Shown here piece by piece: positions 52,421 through 63,428 of a stretch of DNA of 64,000 bases. The stretch covers positions 1 to 64,000 of the forward strand of contig CALYCZ020000141.1 in assembly GCA_944470555.2 (NCBI GenBank), written 5' to 3'. The notes beneath the pieces are model-generated. The model worked only from the letters and a program-made list of their open reading frames with translations. It searched no databases and was not told where the DNA came from. The position numbers were made by a program, and so were the translations under genes. The stretch comes from Heterobilharzia americana (taxonomy: Eukaryota; Platyhelminthes; Trematoda; Strigeidida; Schistosomatidae). Position 1 is the stretch's first letter. Each line of letters begins with the position of its first letter.

Positions 52421-53844
52421 ATGTATCCGTTATAGGATGATTATATTGTAGAATGTCGATATTATTTTTAACACTGTGCAGGAAATCAGCAATGAGTAGG
52501 TCTGTTCACATATTTGTTACAACTTTGCCTGGACGCAATTACCTTAGACACACAATTCTACTGATTCAATCTTAATACTGACCTTGCATATGATCGGTAT
52601 CTAATATACATGTTCACTCTTTTATACTCAATCCGCCCATACGATGAGTCACATGATTCGTCCCTCCCAACCGCTTTGCTTACAATGGAACACAAAGACC
52701 ATATCTTTTAAGTGATCTGATTCATCTGTATGTGCGACTAAATTACCTGACCACAACGTACTATAATTTTTATGAAGATGAAACAACCTAGTTCAAGCTA
52801 ATAAAAATGGGATAATGCGCAATCAACTACTTTTGATCTATTGTGCGGAAGTTATCTCGTTATTTAGGAACGCGGGCGCTCACATCGATCTTCTGGTCAT
52901 ACATGTTTCATGACCTGCTCAACATGGTTTCAACATCTTGTAGAGAGAAGCAAGAGAAATTTTTAGCCTGCAACTATAAGCATGAATTCAAGTCTACTCT
53001 CAATATCCGCATGACGAATTCGTTATTGAGGCCGGAATGTGAAAAGATCGTCCGTTCGCAAATTTAGCCTCAGGCGGTGTATCTCGTCTTGTTCAGTTAA
53101 ATTTGTTTCTCACTGATAAATAGGAAAGGAAGCAGACCTTATGTAAATAAGTCGTCATTGTTTAAGGAAAATAATCCTAGAGAAGTTGGTCCTCTAATCA
53201 CTACCACACTGTGTGCTAACCGTATGCATGCAAATTTTCTATTCAAGAAAGGGACTGCAATTAACACTAACATGTTTAGTCAAAGCGCTAAACGAGGGTT
53301 ACGAAAGATTCGAGGATGTTTCAAAGGTCAACCTAAATTCTTTCAAAGACTCAAGAGAGCTGAACTTCATGTATTTCTTACACGATGATTTTCTGATAAC
53401 TTTATTTTTCATATTGAACAATGCACGATTTGTTTTTGATAAATGTAAGGATTTCGATAGACTGTATTGATTACGAAGCTGAAAACACGGACCGTACTTA
53501 TGATGTGCTAAGGCTCACCACCGCACATTTGATGCATGCATACACCAAGACGATTGTAAATTCCCCCCATCTACCATTGATGAAAATCAAAACCAATGTC
53601 TGCAAGAAACGTGAGATGCAAAATGATTCAGTTTCCAGCCGTTTTACAAGTTATGACTTAGAAGAATTGTAGGGTCAATATGGCGTGCTCATATCTCTGA
53701 ACTGATTTCTAGTGAGCCTAACTAGACTAACGTTCCTTGTTCTTCAAGTTATCAACTACTTTTATTTCAACGTGTGGAATATGCTCGGAGGCTGCACTTT
53801 TATAAACTGACAGCATTCACTGATTCTCCAGATTCAGATTAATT
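52421..53844. other. B-unit stretch without recognised gene (B1)
   Basis: Several overlapping plus-strand ORFs of 74-85 codons (52843-53067, 53158-53388, 53213-53470, 53421-53672) follow one another, but none shows a known motif and I could not join them by convincing splice sites. They may be a decayed element. Confidence 0.4.
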
Positions 53845-54440
53845 CGTAGATAGGAGGCTGGGAGCCTACATTAACCTCTCCCAGTAGAATTCTGTGCTTG
53901 TTCAATCCCCTGTTAAATAAGTCAATTGATGATGCAAACATCACTTCCTCCGGGAGTAGCTTCTAGGAGTTGATTACTCGACGCGAGAACCAATACTCTG
54001 CGAAGATTATGTTCGTTCTTTGCTTTTGTAGTCTCCTACTATTTCCTCTGAGGTGTCCCGACTTAGTGGGAAGGAAAAGAGAAGATAGATCAGGTCCAGA
54101 GTCATTTCTTACAATCCTGCATAGCATGATTAGGTCTCAGTTTCTTATTAACCAAAGAACGAATGACTGCCCAGTTTCGAAGTTGAGTAAGGTCTTACTG
54201 CAGAGAAACAGTCATACTCACCTCTGATTTCCGTTCATCGTCTCACATCGGTGGCGATGGGGACGATTTCTGAAGAAATCTATTGAAACGATTCGCTTTT
54301 GTATGCAATTAAGAAACGGAGGTCCCGGTACTGATCCCCGGAGAACATCGCCGGAAAATTCTGTTTCTACGCGCACAGAGAAGCGCATAAAATCGGTTGG
54401 CAGTTCCAGTTCATCTGTCCACCGCGGCGAGCAGATTAGT
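53845..54440 (-). mobile_element. Internally deleted CR1-like retroelement fragment (B1)
   Basis: On the minus strand the right part (about 54220-54440) reads SGDVLRGSVPGPPFL, matching the RT motif B region (PQGSVLGPLLF in working elements). The left part (53845-54170) reads LPTKSGHLRGNSRRL, then FSRRVINS*KLLPEEV and SIDLFNRGLNKH, the usual tail of CR1/Jockey-type reverse transcriptases (Trp replaced by a stop). The catalytic motif between them is missing, so the fragment has an internal deletion. It is a second retroelement family, different from the RTE. Confidence 0.6.
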
Positions 54441-54704
54441 TCCTCCAACTGATGTCAGTCTTCGATGAATAACAACTTGAAATATTTCCAAATCTCCACA
54501 ACCCCCTCAAAATTTAATTGAACTAGTGCTCGTTGGTGACTAGCTTCGAGAAGTATTCCCGAAGTTCCAATGACAAGTCGTGACCGGTGGAGTCAAAGCC
54601 TGATGGCCGTGAGGACAAATACTCAACGATGACATTGGGTGGCGGTTTGCGCTATATCGTGAGCTAACAGAAGTTGGAAATATGGAGCATTGGATTGTGA
54701 CCCA

Positions 54705-54759
54705 GTGGCTCAATGGTAACGTGCTGGTCGCGGAACCTGAAGGTCGCGGGTTCGATCCC
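54705..54759 (+). promoter_or_regulatory. Internal RNA polymerase III promoter, A and B boxes (B1)
   Basis: GTGGCTCAATGG (54705-54716) fits an A box, and GGTTCGATCCC (54749-54759) fits the B box consensus. The surrounding sequence is tRNA-like: the T stem GCGGG/CCTGC pairs around TTCGATC, and GACCC near 54699 can pair with GGGTC near 54768. It probably drives transcription rightwards through the ribozyme. Confidence 0.7.
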
Positions 54760-54773
54760 TGCTGGTGGGGTCG

Positions 54774-54831
54774 TGGGTGCGCACTGCTGAGGAGTCCCAT
54801 ACTAGGACGAAACAGCTGTCCAGTGCTCCCA
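54774..54831 (+). ncRNA. Type I hammerhead ribozyme (B1)
   Basis: All parts occur in order. Stem I: GCACTG (54781-54786) pairs with CAGTGC (54821-54826), and an outer TGGG (54774-54777) pairs with CCCA (54828-54831) across a TGC/T internal loop. The core is CTGAGGA (54787-54793), with G at the tolerated seventh place of CUGANGA. Stem II is GTCC (54794-54797) with GGAC (54805-54808), loop CATACTA. GAAA is at 54809-54812. Stem III is very short (A54812-C54813 with G54818-U54819, or four palindromic pairs between two molecules). GUC ends at 54820, so predicted self-cleavage is between 54820 and 54821. Stem II and its loop closely resemble the known Schistosoma mansoni ribozyme. Confidence 0.87.
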
Positions 54832-55079
54832 GGTTTCCTTTGTTCCTCCAACTCATGTCAGTCTTCGATGAATAACAACTTGAAATATTTCCAAATCTCC
54901 ACAACCCCCTCAAAATTTAATTGAACTAGTGCTCGTTGGTGACTAGCTTCGAGAAGTATTCCCGAAGTTCCAATGACAAGTCGTGACCGGTGGAGTCAAA
55001 ACCTGATGGCCGTGAGGACAAATACTCAACGATGACATTGGGTGGCGGTTTGCGCTATATCGTGAGCTAACAGAAGTTG

Positions 55080-56707
55080 GAACCATACAGAAGCACTGAC
55101 TTGACTGAAATAGTGTTGAAAATCCGGATCTTGTTCACGCTTTGTGCTGAGTGCAGAAGATCTCCACATTGGTTTCGGGCTAATGAACGCCTGTCTTGCT
55201 TTTCCGATCCTGGCTGGCTTTGACGTTCTCGTCTGTGCCGCCACCTGTAGTTGAAACAGTGCTGCCTAGATAGGTGGAGGCTACTTCCTTTAAGTTTCTC
55301 CCGTTGATGGTGACTGGAGTTTGTTGTTGTTGTTGATGGCGGTGGTGCGGTATCTTCATCACTTCTGTCTTCTCTATATTCACTTGAAGTCCCATCTTCG
55401 CTGCCTCTTCTGCAAATTTGTTAGCTTTTGCCTGTAGGTCTTCAAGTTTGTGTGACATCAGGCACAAGTCATCGGCGAAATCCAGACCTTCTAGGTTCTT
55501 TTCCACAGTCCAGCGTATCCCCCTCTTCTCGCTCCCCACTGTTTGCTGCATGATCCAGTCGACCACAATCAGGAATATCATGGGTGATAGTAGACGGCCT
55601 TGTTTCACTCCTGTCCTCACTTCAAAGGCATCACTGAGCTTCCCATTGTGAATTACTTGGCTGGCATGTGGCGTCTTCATATAGTTGTTGAATGAGATTG
55701 ATAAAGGTTTGTGGTATTCCGTAGTATTGAAGCAGTTTCCAAATTACTTCTCTGTCGACGCTGTCAAAGGCCTTCTCAAAGTCGATAAAGTTAAGGTAGA
55801 GAGTTGACTGCTATTCTGTACTCTGTTCTATGATGATGCGAAGTGTAGCTTTGCAATTTGGTCGGCACATGATTTGTACTTCCTGAAGCCTGCCTGTTCC
55901 GGTCGTAGTTTTGAATCCAGTGCATCCTTTAGCCTCTCCAGGATGATGCGGCTTAATATTTTTCTTGCTCTGGGTGGACAGGAGAATGATTCTGCGCCAG
56001 TTCTTGCAAACACTGAGGTCTCCCTTCTTCGGGAGTTTGATAAGGTAACCCTTCTTCCAACCGCCAGGTACCTTCTCTTCCTTCCACACCTTCTACAATA
56101 GTGGTGTGAGCATGTCTGCTGTTGTCTCTGAGTCTGCTCTCAGTGCTTCTGGCGGGATCCCATCTGATCCTGCTGCTTCTCCGCATTTCAGTAGTTTTAT
56201 GGCGTTCAGGACTTCGACTTTTGTTGGAGGGCCTGTGTTCACTGGTAGTTCTCTGTATAAGCTGCTGGTGGTATTCCTGGACGAAGTGCAGGTGGTGGTC
56301 GATTCAAGAGCTTTTCAGAGTGGTCGGTCCATTGTTTCCTTTGTTTCTCTTCTTTCGTAATTAAATTTCCGTCATCATCTTTTATTGGTTTCATCTGTGT
56401 TGATCTCTTCCCTCCCAGATAGTAACCTGGTTATTTGATACAATGTTGTCAGGTCTCTCCTACCTGCAGCCAGTTCTGCTTCACTTGCAAGTGTGTTGTT
56501 GAAGTGTCTTCTGTCTTTCCGCGCACTCTTCCTCACTTCTTTGTCCAGTGTTTTATATATTGCACTCTGTTCGTCTTGTCATTGTTCATCCTTGCACTGG
56601 TTTATCTTCTGCTTCACCATCCTCCTCTTGTGTATCAGCTTCCATGTGTCTGTCGAGATGCATTCCTTATCTTCTTTCTTCCTACTTCCTAGTATGGTTG
56701 TGCAGGT
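55080..56707 (-). pseudogene. RTE reverse transcriptase, broken and cut (B2)
   Basis: It lacks the C-terminal tail beyond the VLLYGSE region, which is replaced by repeat sequence at 55079. The substitutions at 55302-55320 alter a few residues after the poly-Gln stretch (TPVTINGRN instead of ALITINRRN). Confidence 0.83.
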
Positions 56708-57738
56708 TTATTTCCATATAGCCTTCAAAGAGTTCCAGTGCTCATCCACACAGGCTTCTTCAGGGATGTTGCTCGATATCTCCCATTTTGTTCTGATGGC
56801 TGACGTGAAGATTTCCTTTGTAGTTTCATCCTTCAGTTTCCGAGTGTTGTACTTGAACTGTGGTCTATCACCAACTTCCTTGAAGGCTTTTAACTTGATT
56901 TGGAGGGTAGTTTTTTGCACTAGATAGTGGTGTGAACCTATATCCGCTCCTTTTCTTGACCTTGTATCCAGTAGGCTGGCTGCGTCTTTATTTTCTTGAG
57001 ATTGAGATAAAGTCGATTTGATTTTTAGTGTGTGCATCTGGTGAAATTCATGTCGCTTTGTGGATATCCTTGTGCTTGAACACACTGCCTCCAATCACCA
57101 AATCGTTGAATGCACAGAATTCTGAAAACAATTCTCCATTCTCGTTCATTTCACTTAGCGCCTCTCGACTCATGGTTAGTTCTCTTCCTGTGTTGTCCGC
57201 TCCCAGTTTGGCATTCATGTCGCCTATTAGAATTTTGATATCGCCAACTGACGTCTTGTCCAGTGTTGATTGCAGTTGTCTGTAGAATTCCTCCTTTTTC
57301 TCTTGATCTGCATTATTTGTAGGTGCATAGCATTGTATGATTGTGACCTTCCTTCCTTTTGAGTTGAATCTTGCTGTCATGATCCTGCAGGAGGAGATTG
57401 GTTCCCACTGCATGAGAGAGAGCCTTCGATGCTGTTGGGGACATCATGAGGGCCACTCGAAAACTCAGTGTGCTCGTGGTTGTCGTCTGGGTGACAGTAT
57501 CGGAGTAGATTTTTGACCTTCTAGTTGACAGTTTGGAGAGTCCACTCCCATTCCGTCTGCTTTCGCAAATTCTTAACACTTCAATGCGATACCTTCTCAT
57601 CTCGTTTGCAATCTGGGCAGCCTTGGTAGGTTCAGACATGGTGCGGACATTCCATGTCCCCACGTTTACTTTCGCTTTCATCGAGAGAAGACATATCGGC
57701 GAATTGGCTTCCCGAAGGCTTTCACCAACTGGCGTCAT
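56708..57738 (-). pseudogene. RTE endonuclease, broken (B2)
   Basis: Same defects as B1, including SHH in place of SDH. Confidence 0.85.
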
Positions 57739-57924
57739 TTTGTCTCCGATTCCAGTGAGGAATAATTCTGTCTTTATGTTTTATATTTTGTCTGTGCTTT
57801 GAAGTTTCTGTAGCGGTTGGATTTGTTTTACAGGGTAGGGTTGGTAGCCCTATGCCCAACCTTCCCTCTTTACCCGGGCTTAGGACCGGGTAGTGACTAG
57901 TGAACTAGTTAACCGGGCGAGGTT

Positions 57925-59348
57925 ATGTATCCGTTATAGGATGATTATATTGTAGAATGTCGATATTATTTTTAACACTGTGCAGGAAATCAGCAATGAG
58001 TAGGTCTGTTCACATATTTGTTACAACTTTGCCTGGACGCAATTACCTTAGACACACAATTCTACTGATTCAATCTTAATACTGACCTTGCATATGATCG
58101 GTATCTAATATACATGTTCACTCTTTTATACTCAATCCGCCCATACGATGAGTCACATGATTCGTCCCTCCCAACCGCTTTGCTTACAATGGAACACAAA
58201 GACCATATCTTTTAAGTGATCTGATTCATCTGTATGTGCGACTAAATTACCTGACCACAACGTACTATAATTTTTATGAAGATGAAACAACCTAGTTCAA
58301 GCTAATAAAAATGGGATAATGCGCAATCAACTACTTTTGATCTATTGTGCGGAAGTTATCTCGTTATTTAGGAACGCGGGCGCTCACATCGATCTTCTGG
58401 TCATACATGTTTCATGACCTGCTCAACATGGTTTCAACATCTTGTAGAGAGAAGCAAGAGAAATTTTTAGCCTGCAACTATAAGCATGAATTCAAGTCTA
58501 CTCTCAATATCCGCATGACGAATTCGTTATTGAGGCCGGAATGTGAAAAGATCGTCCGTTCGCAAATTTAGCCTCAGGCGGTGTATCTCGTCTTGTTCAG
58601 TTAAATTTGTTTCTCACTGATAAATAGGAAAGGAAGCAGACCTTATGTAAATAAGTCGTCATTGTTTAAGGAAAATAATCCTAGAGAAGTTGGTCCTCTA
58701 ATCACTACCACACTGTGTGCTAACCGTATGCATGCAAATTTTCTATTCAAGAAAGGGACTGCAATTAACACTAACATGTTTAGTCAAAGCGCTAAACGAG
58801 GGTTACGAAAGATTCGAGGATGTTTCAAAGGTCAACCTAAATTCTTTCAAAGACTCAAGAGAGCTGAACTTCATGTATTTCTTACACGATGATTTTCTGA
58901 TAACTTTATTTTTCATATTGAACAATGCACGATTTGTTTTTGATAAATGTAAGGATTTCGATAGACTGTATTGATTACGAAGCTGAAAACACGGACCGTA
59001 CTTATGATGTGCTAAGGCTCACCACCGCACATTTGATGCATGCATACACCAAGACGATTGTAAATTCCCCCCATCTACCATTGATGAAAATCAAAACCAA
59101 TGTCTGCAAGAAACGTGAGATGCAAAATGATTCAGTTTCCAGCCGTTTTACAAGTTATGACTTAGAAGAATTGTAGGGTCAATATGGCGTGCTCATATCT
59201 CTGAACTGATTTTTAGTGAGCCTAACTAGACTAACGTTCCTTGTTCTTCAAGTTATCAACTACTTTTATTTCAACGTGTGGAATATGCTCGGAGGCTGCA
59301 CTTTTATAAACTGACAGCATTCACTGATTCTCCAGATTCAGATTAATT
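57925..59348. other. B-unit stretch without recognised gene (B2)
   Basis: Same content as 52421-53844, with one base changed (59213 T, C in B1). Confidence 0.4.
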
Positions 59349-59944
59349 CGTAGATAGGAGGCTGGGAGCCTACATTAACCTCTCCCAGTAGAATTCTGTG
59401 CTTGTTCAATCCCCTGTTAAATAAGTCAATTGATGATGCAAACATCACTTCCTCCGGGAGTAGCTTCTAGGAGTTGATTACTCGACGCGAGAACCAATAC
59501 TCTGCGAAGATTATGTTCGTTCTTTGCTTTTGTAGTCTCCTACTATTTCCTCTGAGGTGTCCCGACTTAGTGGGAAGGAAAAGAGAAGATAGATCAGGTC
59601 CAGAGTCATTTCTTACAATCCTGCATAGCATGATTAGGTCTCAGTTTCTTATTAACCAAAGAACGAATGACTGCCCAGTTTCGAAGTTGAGTAAGGTCTT
59701 ACTGCAGAGAAACAGTCATACTCACCTCTGATTTCCGTTCATCGTCTCACATCGGTGGCGATGGGGACGATTTCTGAAGAAATCTATTGAAACGATTCGC
59801 TTTTGTATGCAATTAAGAAACGGAGGTCCCGGTACTGATCCCCGGAGAACATCGCCGGAAAATTCTGTTTCTACGCGCACAGAGAAGCGCATAAAATCGG
59901 TTGGCAGTTCCAGTTCATCTGTCCACCGCGGCGAGCAGATTAGT
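59349..59944 (-). mobile_element. Internally deleted CR1-like retroelement fragment (B2)
   Basis: Copy of 53845-54440, with the same stop and deletion. Confidence 0.6.
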
Positions 59945-60208
59945 TCCTCCAACTGATGTCAGTCTTCGATGAATAACAACTTGAAATATTTCCAAATCTC
60001 CACAACCCCCTCAAAATTTAATTGAACTAGTGCTCGTTGGTGACTAGCTTCGAGAAGTATTCCCGAAGTTCCAATGACAAGTCGTGACCGGTGGAGTCAA
60101 AGCCTGATGGCCGTGAGGACAAATACTCAACGATGACATTGGGTGGCGGTTTGCGCTATATCGTGAGCTAACAGAAGTTGGAAATATGGAGCATTGGATT
60201 GTGACCCA

Positions 60209-60263
60209 GTGGCTCAATGGTAACGTGCTGGTCGCGGAACCTGAAGGTCGCGGGTTCGATCCC
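60209..60263 (+). promoter_or_regulatory. Internal RNA polymerase III promoter, A and B boxes (B2)
   Basis: Identical to 54705-54759. Confidence 0.7.
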
Positions 60264-60277
60264 TGCTGGTGGGGTCG

Positions 60278-60335
60278 TGGGTGCGCACTGCTGAGGAGTC
60301 CCATACTAGGACGAAACAGCTGTCCAGTGCTCCCA
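60278..60335 (+). ncRNA. Type I hammerhead ribozyme (B2)
   Basis: Identical to the B1 ribozyme. Predicted cleavage is between 60324 and 60325, exactly 5504 bases after the first. Confidence 0.87.
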
Positions 60336-60583
60336 GGTTTCCTTTGTTCCTCCAACTCATGTCAGTCTTCGATGAATAACAACTTGAAATATTTCCAAAT
60401 CTCCACAACCCCCTCAAAATTTAATTGAACTAGTGCTCGTTGGTGACTAGCTTCGAGAAGTATTCCCGAAGTTCCAATGACAAGTCGTGACCGGTGGAGT
60501 CAAAGCCTGATGGCCGTGAGGACAAATACTCAACGATGACATTGGGTGGCGGTTTGCGCTATATCGTGAGCTAACAGAAGTTG

Positions 60584-62211
60584 GAACCATACAGAAGCAC
60601 TGACTTGACTGAAATAGTGTTGAAAATCCGGATCTTGTTCACGCTTTGTGCTGAGTGCAGAAGATCTCCACATTGGTTTCGGGCTAATGAACGCCTGTCT
60701 TGCTTTTCCGATCCTGGCTGGCTTTGACGTTCTCGTCTGTGCCGCCACCTGTAGTTGAAACAGTGCTGCCTAGATAGGTGGAGGCTACTTCCTTTAAGTT
60801 TCTCCCGTTGATGGTGACTGGAGTTTGTTGTTGTTGTTGATGGCGGTGGTGCGGTATCTTCATCACTTCTGTCTTCTCTATATTCACTTGAAGTCCCATC
60901 TTCGCTGCCTCTTCTGCAAATTTGTTAGCTTTTGCCTGTAGGTCTTCAAGTTTGTGTGACATCAGGCACAAGTCATCGGCGAAATCCAGACCTTCTAGGT
61001 TCTTTTCCACAGTCCAGCGTATCCCCCTCTTCTCGCTCCCCACTGTTTGCTGCATGATCCAGTCGACCACAATCAGGAATATCATGGGTGATAGTAGACG
61101 GCCTTGTTTCACTCCTGTCCTCACTTCAAAGGCATCACTGAGCTTCCCATTGTGAATTACTTGGCTGGCATGTGGCGTCTTCATATAGTTGTTGAATGAG
61201 ATTGATAAAGGTTTGTGGTATTCCGTAGTATTGAAGCAGTTTCCAAATTACTTCTCTGTCGACGCTGTCAAAGGCCTTCTCAAAGTCGATAAAGTTAAGG
61301 TAGAGAGTTGACTGCTATTCTGTACTCTGTTCTATGATGATGCGAAGTGTAGCTTTGCAATTTGGTCGGCACATGATTTGTACTTCCTGAAGCCTGCCTG
61401 TTCCGGTCGTAGTTTTGAATCCAGTGCATCCTTTAGCCTCTCCAGGATGATGCGGCTTAATATTTTTCTTGCTCTGGGTGGACAGGAGAATGATTCTGCG
61501 CCAGTTCTTGCAAACACTGAGGTCTCCCTTCTTCGGGAGTTTGATAAGGTAACCCTTCTTCCAACCGCCAGGTACCTTCTCTTCCTTCCACACCTTCTAC
61601 AATAGTGGTGTGAGCATGTCTGCTGTTGTCTCTGAGTCTGCTCTCAGTGCTTCTGGCGGGATCCCATCTGATCCTGCTGCTTCTCCGCATTTCAGTAGTT
61701 TTATGGCGTTCAGGACTTCGACTTTTGTTGGAGGGCCTGTGTTCACTGGTAGTTCTCTGTATAAGCTGCTGGTGGTATTCCTGGACGAAGTGCAGGTGGT
61801 GGTCGATTCAAGAGCTTTTCAGAGTGGTCGGTCCATTGTTTCCTTTGTTTCTCTTCTTTCGTAATTAAATTTCCGTCATCATCTTTTATTGGTTTCATCT
61901 GTGTTGATCTCTTCCCTCCCAGATAGTAACCTGGTTATTTGATACAATGTTGTCAGGTCTCTCCTACCTGCAGCCAGTTCTGCTTCACTTGCAAGTGTGT
62001 TGTTGAAGTGTCTTCTGTCTTTCCGCGCACTCTTCCTCACTTCTTTGTCCAGTGTTTTATATATTGCACTCTGTTCGTCTTGTCATTGTTCATCCTTGCA
62101 CTGGTTTATCTTCTGCTTCACCATCCTCCTCTTGTGTATCAGCTTCCATGTGTCTGTCGAGATGCATTCCTTATCTTCTTTCTTCCTACTTCCTAGTATG
62201 GTTGTGCAGGT
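60584..62211 (-). pseudogene. RTE reverse transcriptase, broken and cut (B3)
   Basis: Same as B2. Confidence 0.83.
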
Positions 62212-63242
62212 TTATTTCCATATAGCCTTCAAAGAGTTCCAGTGCTCATCCACACAGGCTTCTTCAGGGATGTTGCTCGATATCTCCCATTTTGTTCTGA
62301 TGGCTGACGTGAAGATTTCCTTTGTAGTTTCATCCTTCAGTTTCCGAGTGTTGTACTTGAACTGTGGTCTATCACCAACTTCCTTGAAGGCTTTTAACTT
62401 GATTTGGAGGGTAGTTTTTTGCACTAGATAGTGGTGTGAACCTATATCCGCTCCTTTTCTTGACCTTGTATCCAGTAGGCTGGCTGCGTCTTTATTTTCT
62501 TGAGATTGAGATAAAGTCGATTTGATTTTTAGTGTGTGCATCTGGTGAAATTCATGTCGCTTTGTGGATATCCTTGTGCTTGAACACACTGCCTCCAATC
62601 ACCAAATCGTTGAATGCACAGAATTCTGAAAACAATTCTCCATTCTCGTTCATTTCACTTAGCGCCTCTCGACTCATGGTTAGTTCTCTTCCTGTGTTGT
62701 CCGCTCCCAGTTTGGCATTCATGTCGCCTATTAGAATTTTGATATCGCCAACTGACGTCTTGTCCAGTGTTGATTGCAGTTGTCTGTAGAATTCCTCCTT
62801 TTTCTCTTGATCTGCATTATTTGTAGGTGCATAGCATTGTATGATTGTGACCTTCCTTCCTTTTGAGTTGAATCTTGCTGTCATGATCCTGCAGGAGGAG
62901 ATTGGTTCCCACTGCATGAGAGAGAGCCTTCGATGCTGTTGGGGACATCATGAGGGCCACTCGAAAACTCAGTGTGCTCGTGGTTGTCGTCTGGGTGACA
63001 GTATCGGAGTAGATTTTTGACCTTCTAGTTGACAGTTTGGAGAGTCCACTCCCATTCCGTCTGCTTTCGCAAATTCTTAACACTTCAATGCGATACCTTC
63101 TCATCTCGTTTGCAATCTGGGCAGCCTTGGTAGGTTCAGACATGGTGCGGACATTCCATGTCCCCACGTTTACTTTCGCTTTCATCGAGAGAAGACATAT
63201 CGGCGAATTGGCTTCCCGAAGGCTTTCACCAACTGGCGTCAT
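62212..63242 (-). pseudogene. RTE endonuclease, broken (B3)
   Basis: Same defects as B1, including SHH in place of SDH. Confidence 0.85.
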
Positions 63243-63428
63243 TTTGTCTCCGATTCCAGTGAGGAATAATTCTGTCTTTATGTTTTATATTTTGTCTGTG
63301 CTTTGAAGTTTCTGTAGCGGTTGGATTTGTTTTACAGGGTAGGGTTGGTAGCCCTATGCCCAACCTTCCCTCTTTACCCGGGCTTAGGACCGGGTAGTGA
63401 CTAGTGAACTAGTTAACCGGGCGAGGTT

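Larger units (their letters stand above)
49576..55079 (+). repeat. 5.5-kb tandem unit B1
   Basis: First copy of a second array with period 5504 bp. The phase is set by the B1/B2 junction at 55079/55080, where the end of the ribozyme repeat is joined to internal RTE sequence GAACCATACAG; the same RTE position in A4 is 49576. B1 shares its first 1.2 kb with A4. In B1 the RTE continues to its own 3' end to the left, so B1 is the parental arrangement. Confidence 0.93.
54440..55079 (+). repeat. tRNA-headed ribozyme repeat, about 1.6 monomers of 403 bp (B1)
   Basis: A block of about 238 bp (54440-54676) is repeated at 54843-55079 with period 403. Between them sits a tRNA-like head followed by a hammerhead ribozyme. 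Read in order it is the tail of one monomer, a full head, then a second tail, as in a tandem dimer whose first copy lost its 5' part. Schistosome Sm-alpha repeats have this make-up (tRNA-related promoter plus hammerhead), as do the small hammerhead-bearing repeats of other animals. The B junction cuts the second monomer at its end. Confidence 0.72.
55080..57924 (-). mobile_element. 3'-cut RTE-clade retrotransposon (B2)
   Basis: It has the 5' leader, endonuclease and reverse transcriptase, but the last part of the protein and the 3' end are missing because the B junction replaces them with the end of the ribozyme repeat. It shares the frameshifts and stops of B1. Confidence 0.87.
55080..60583 (+). 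repeat. 5.5-kb tandem unit B2
   Basis: Second copy, 5504 bp. It differs from B1 at 55169 and at five sites in 55302-55320 inside the RTE, and at two single bases further right (B1 53709 versus B2 59213; 55001 versus 60505). The RTE lacks its 3' end because of the junction. Confidence 0.95.
59944..60583 (+). repeat. tRNA-headed ribozyme repeat (B2)
   Basis: Copy of 54440-55079; one base differs (60505 G, 55001 A). Confidence 0.72.
60584..63428 (-). mobile_element. 3'-cut RTE-clade retrotransposon (B3)
   Basis: Same structure and same junction as the B2 element. Confidence 0.87.

Noticed and set aside
54682..54924. 80-codon plus-strand ORF over the ribozyme
   Set aside because: The sequence is explained by the tRNA-like promoter and hammerhead RNA; the ORF is incidental.
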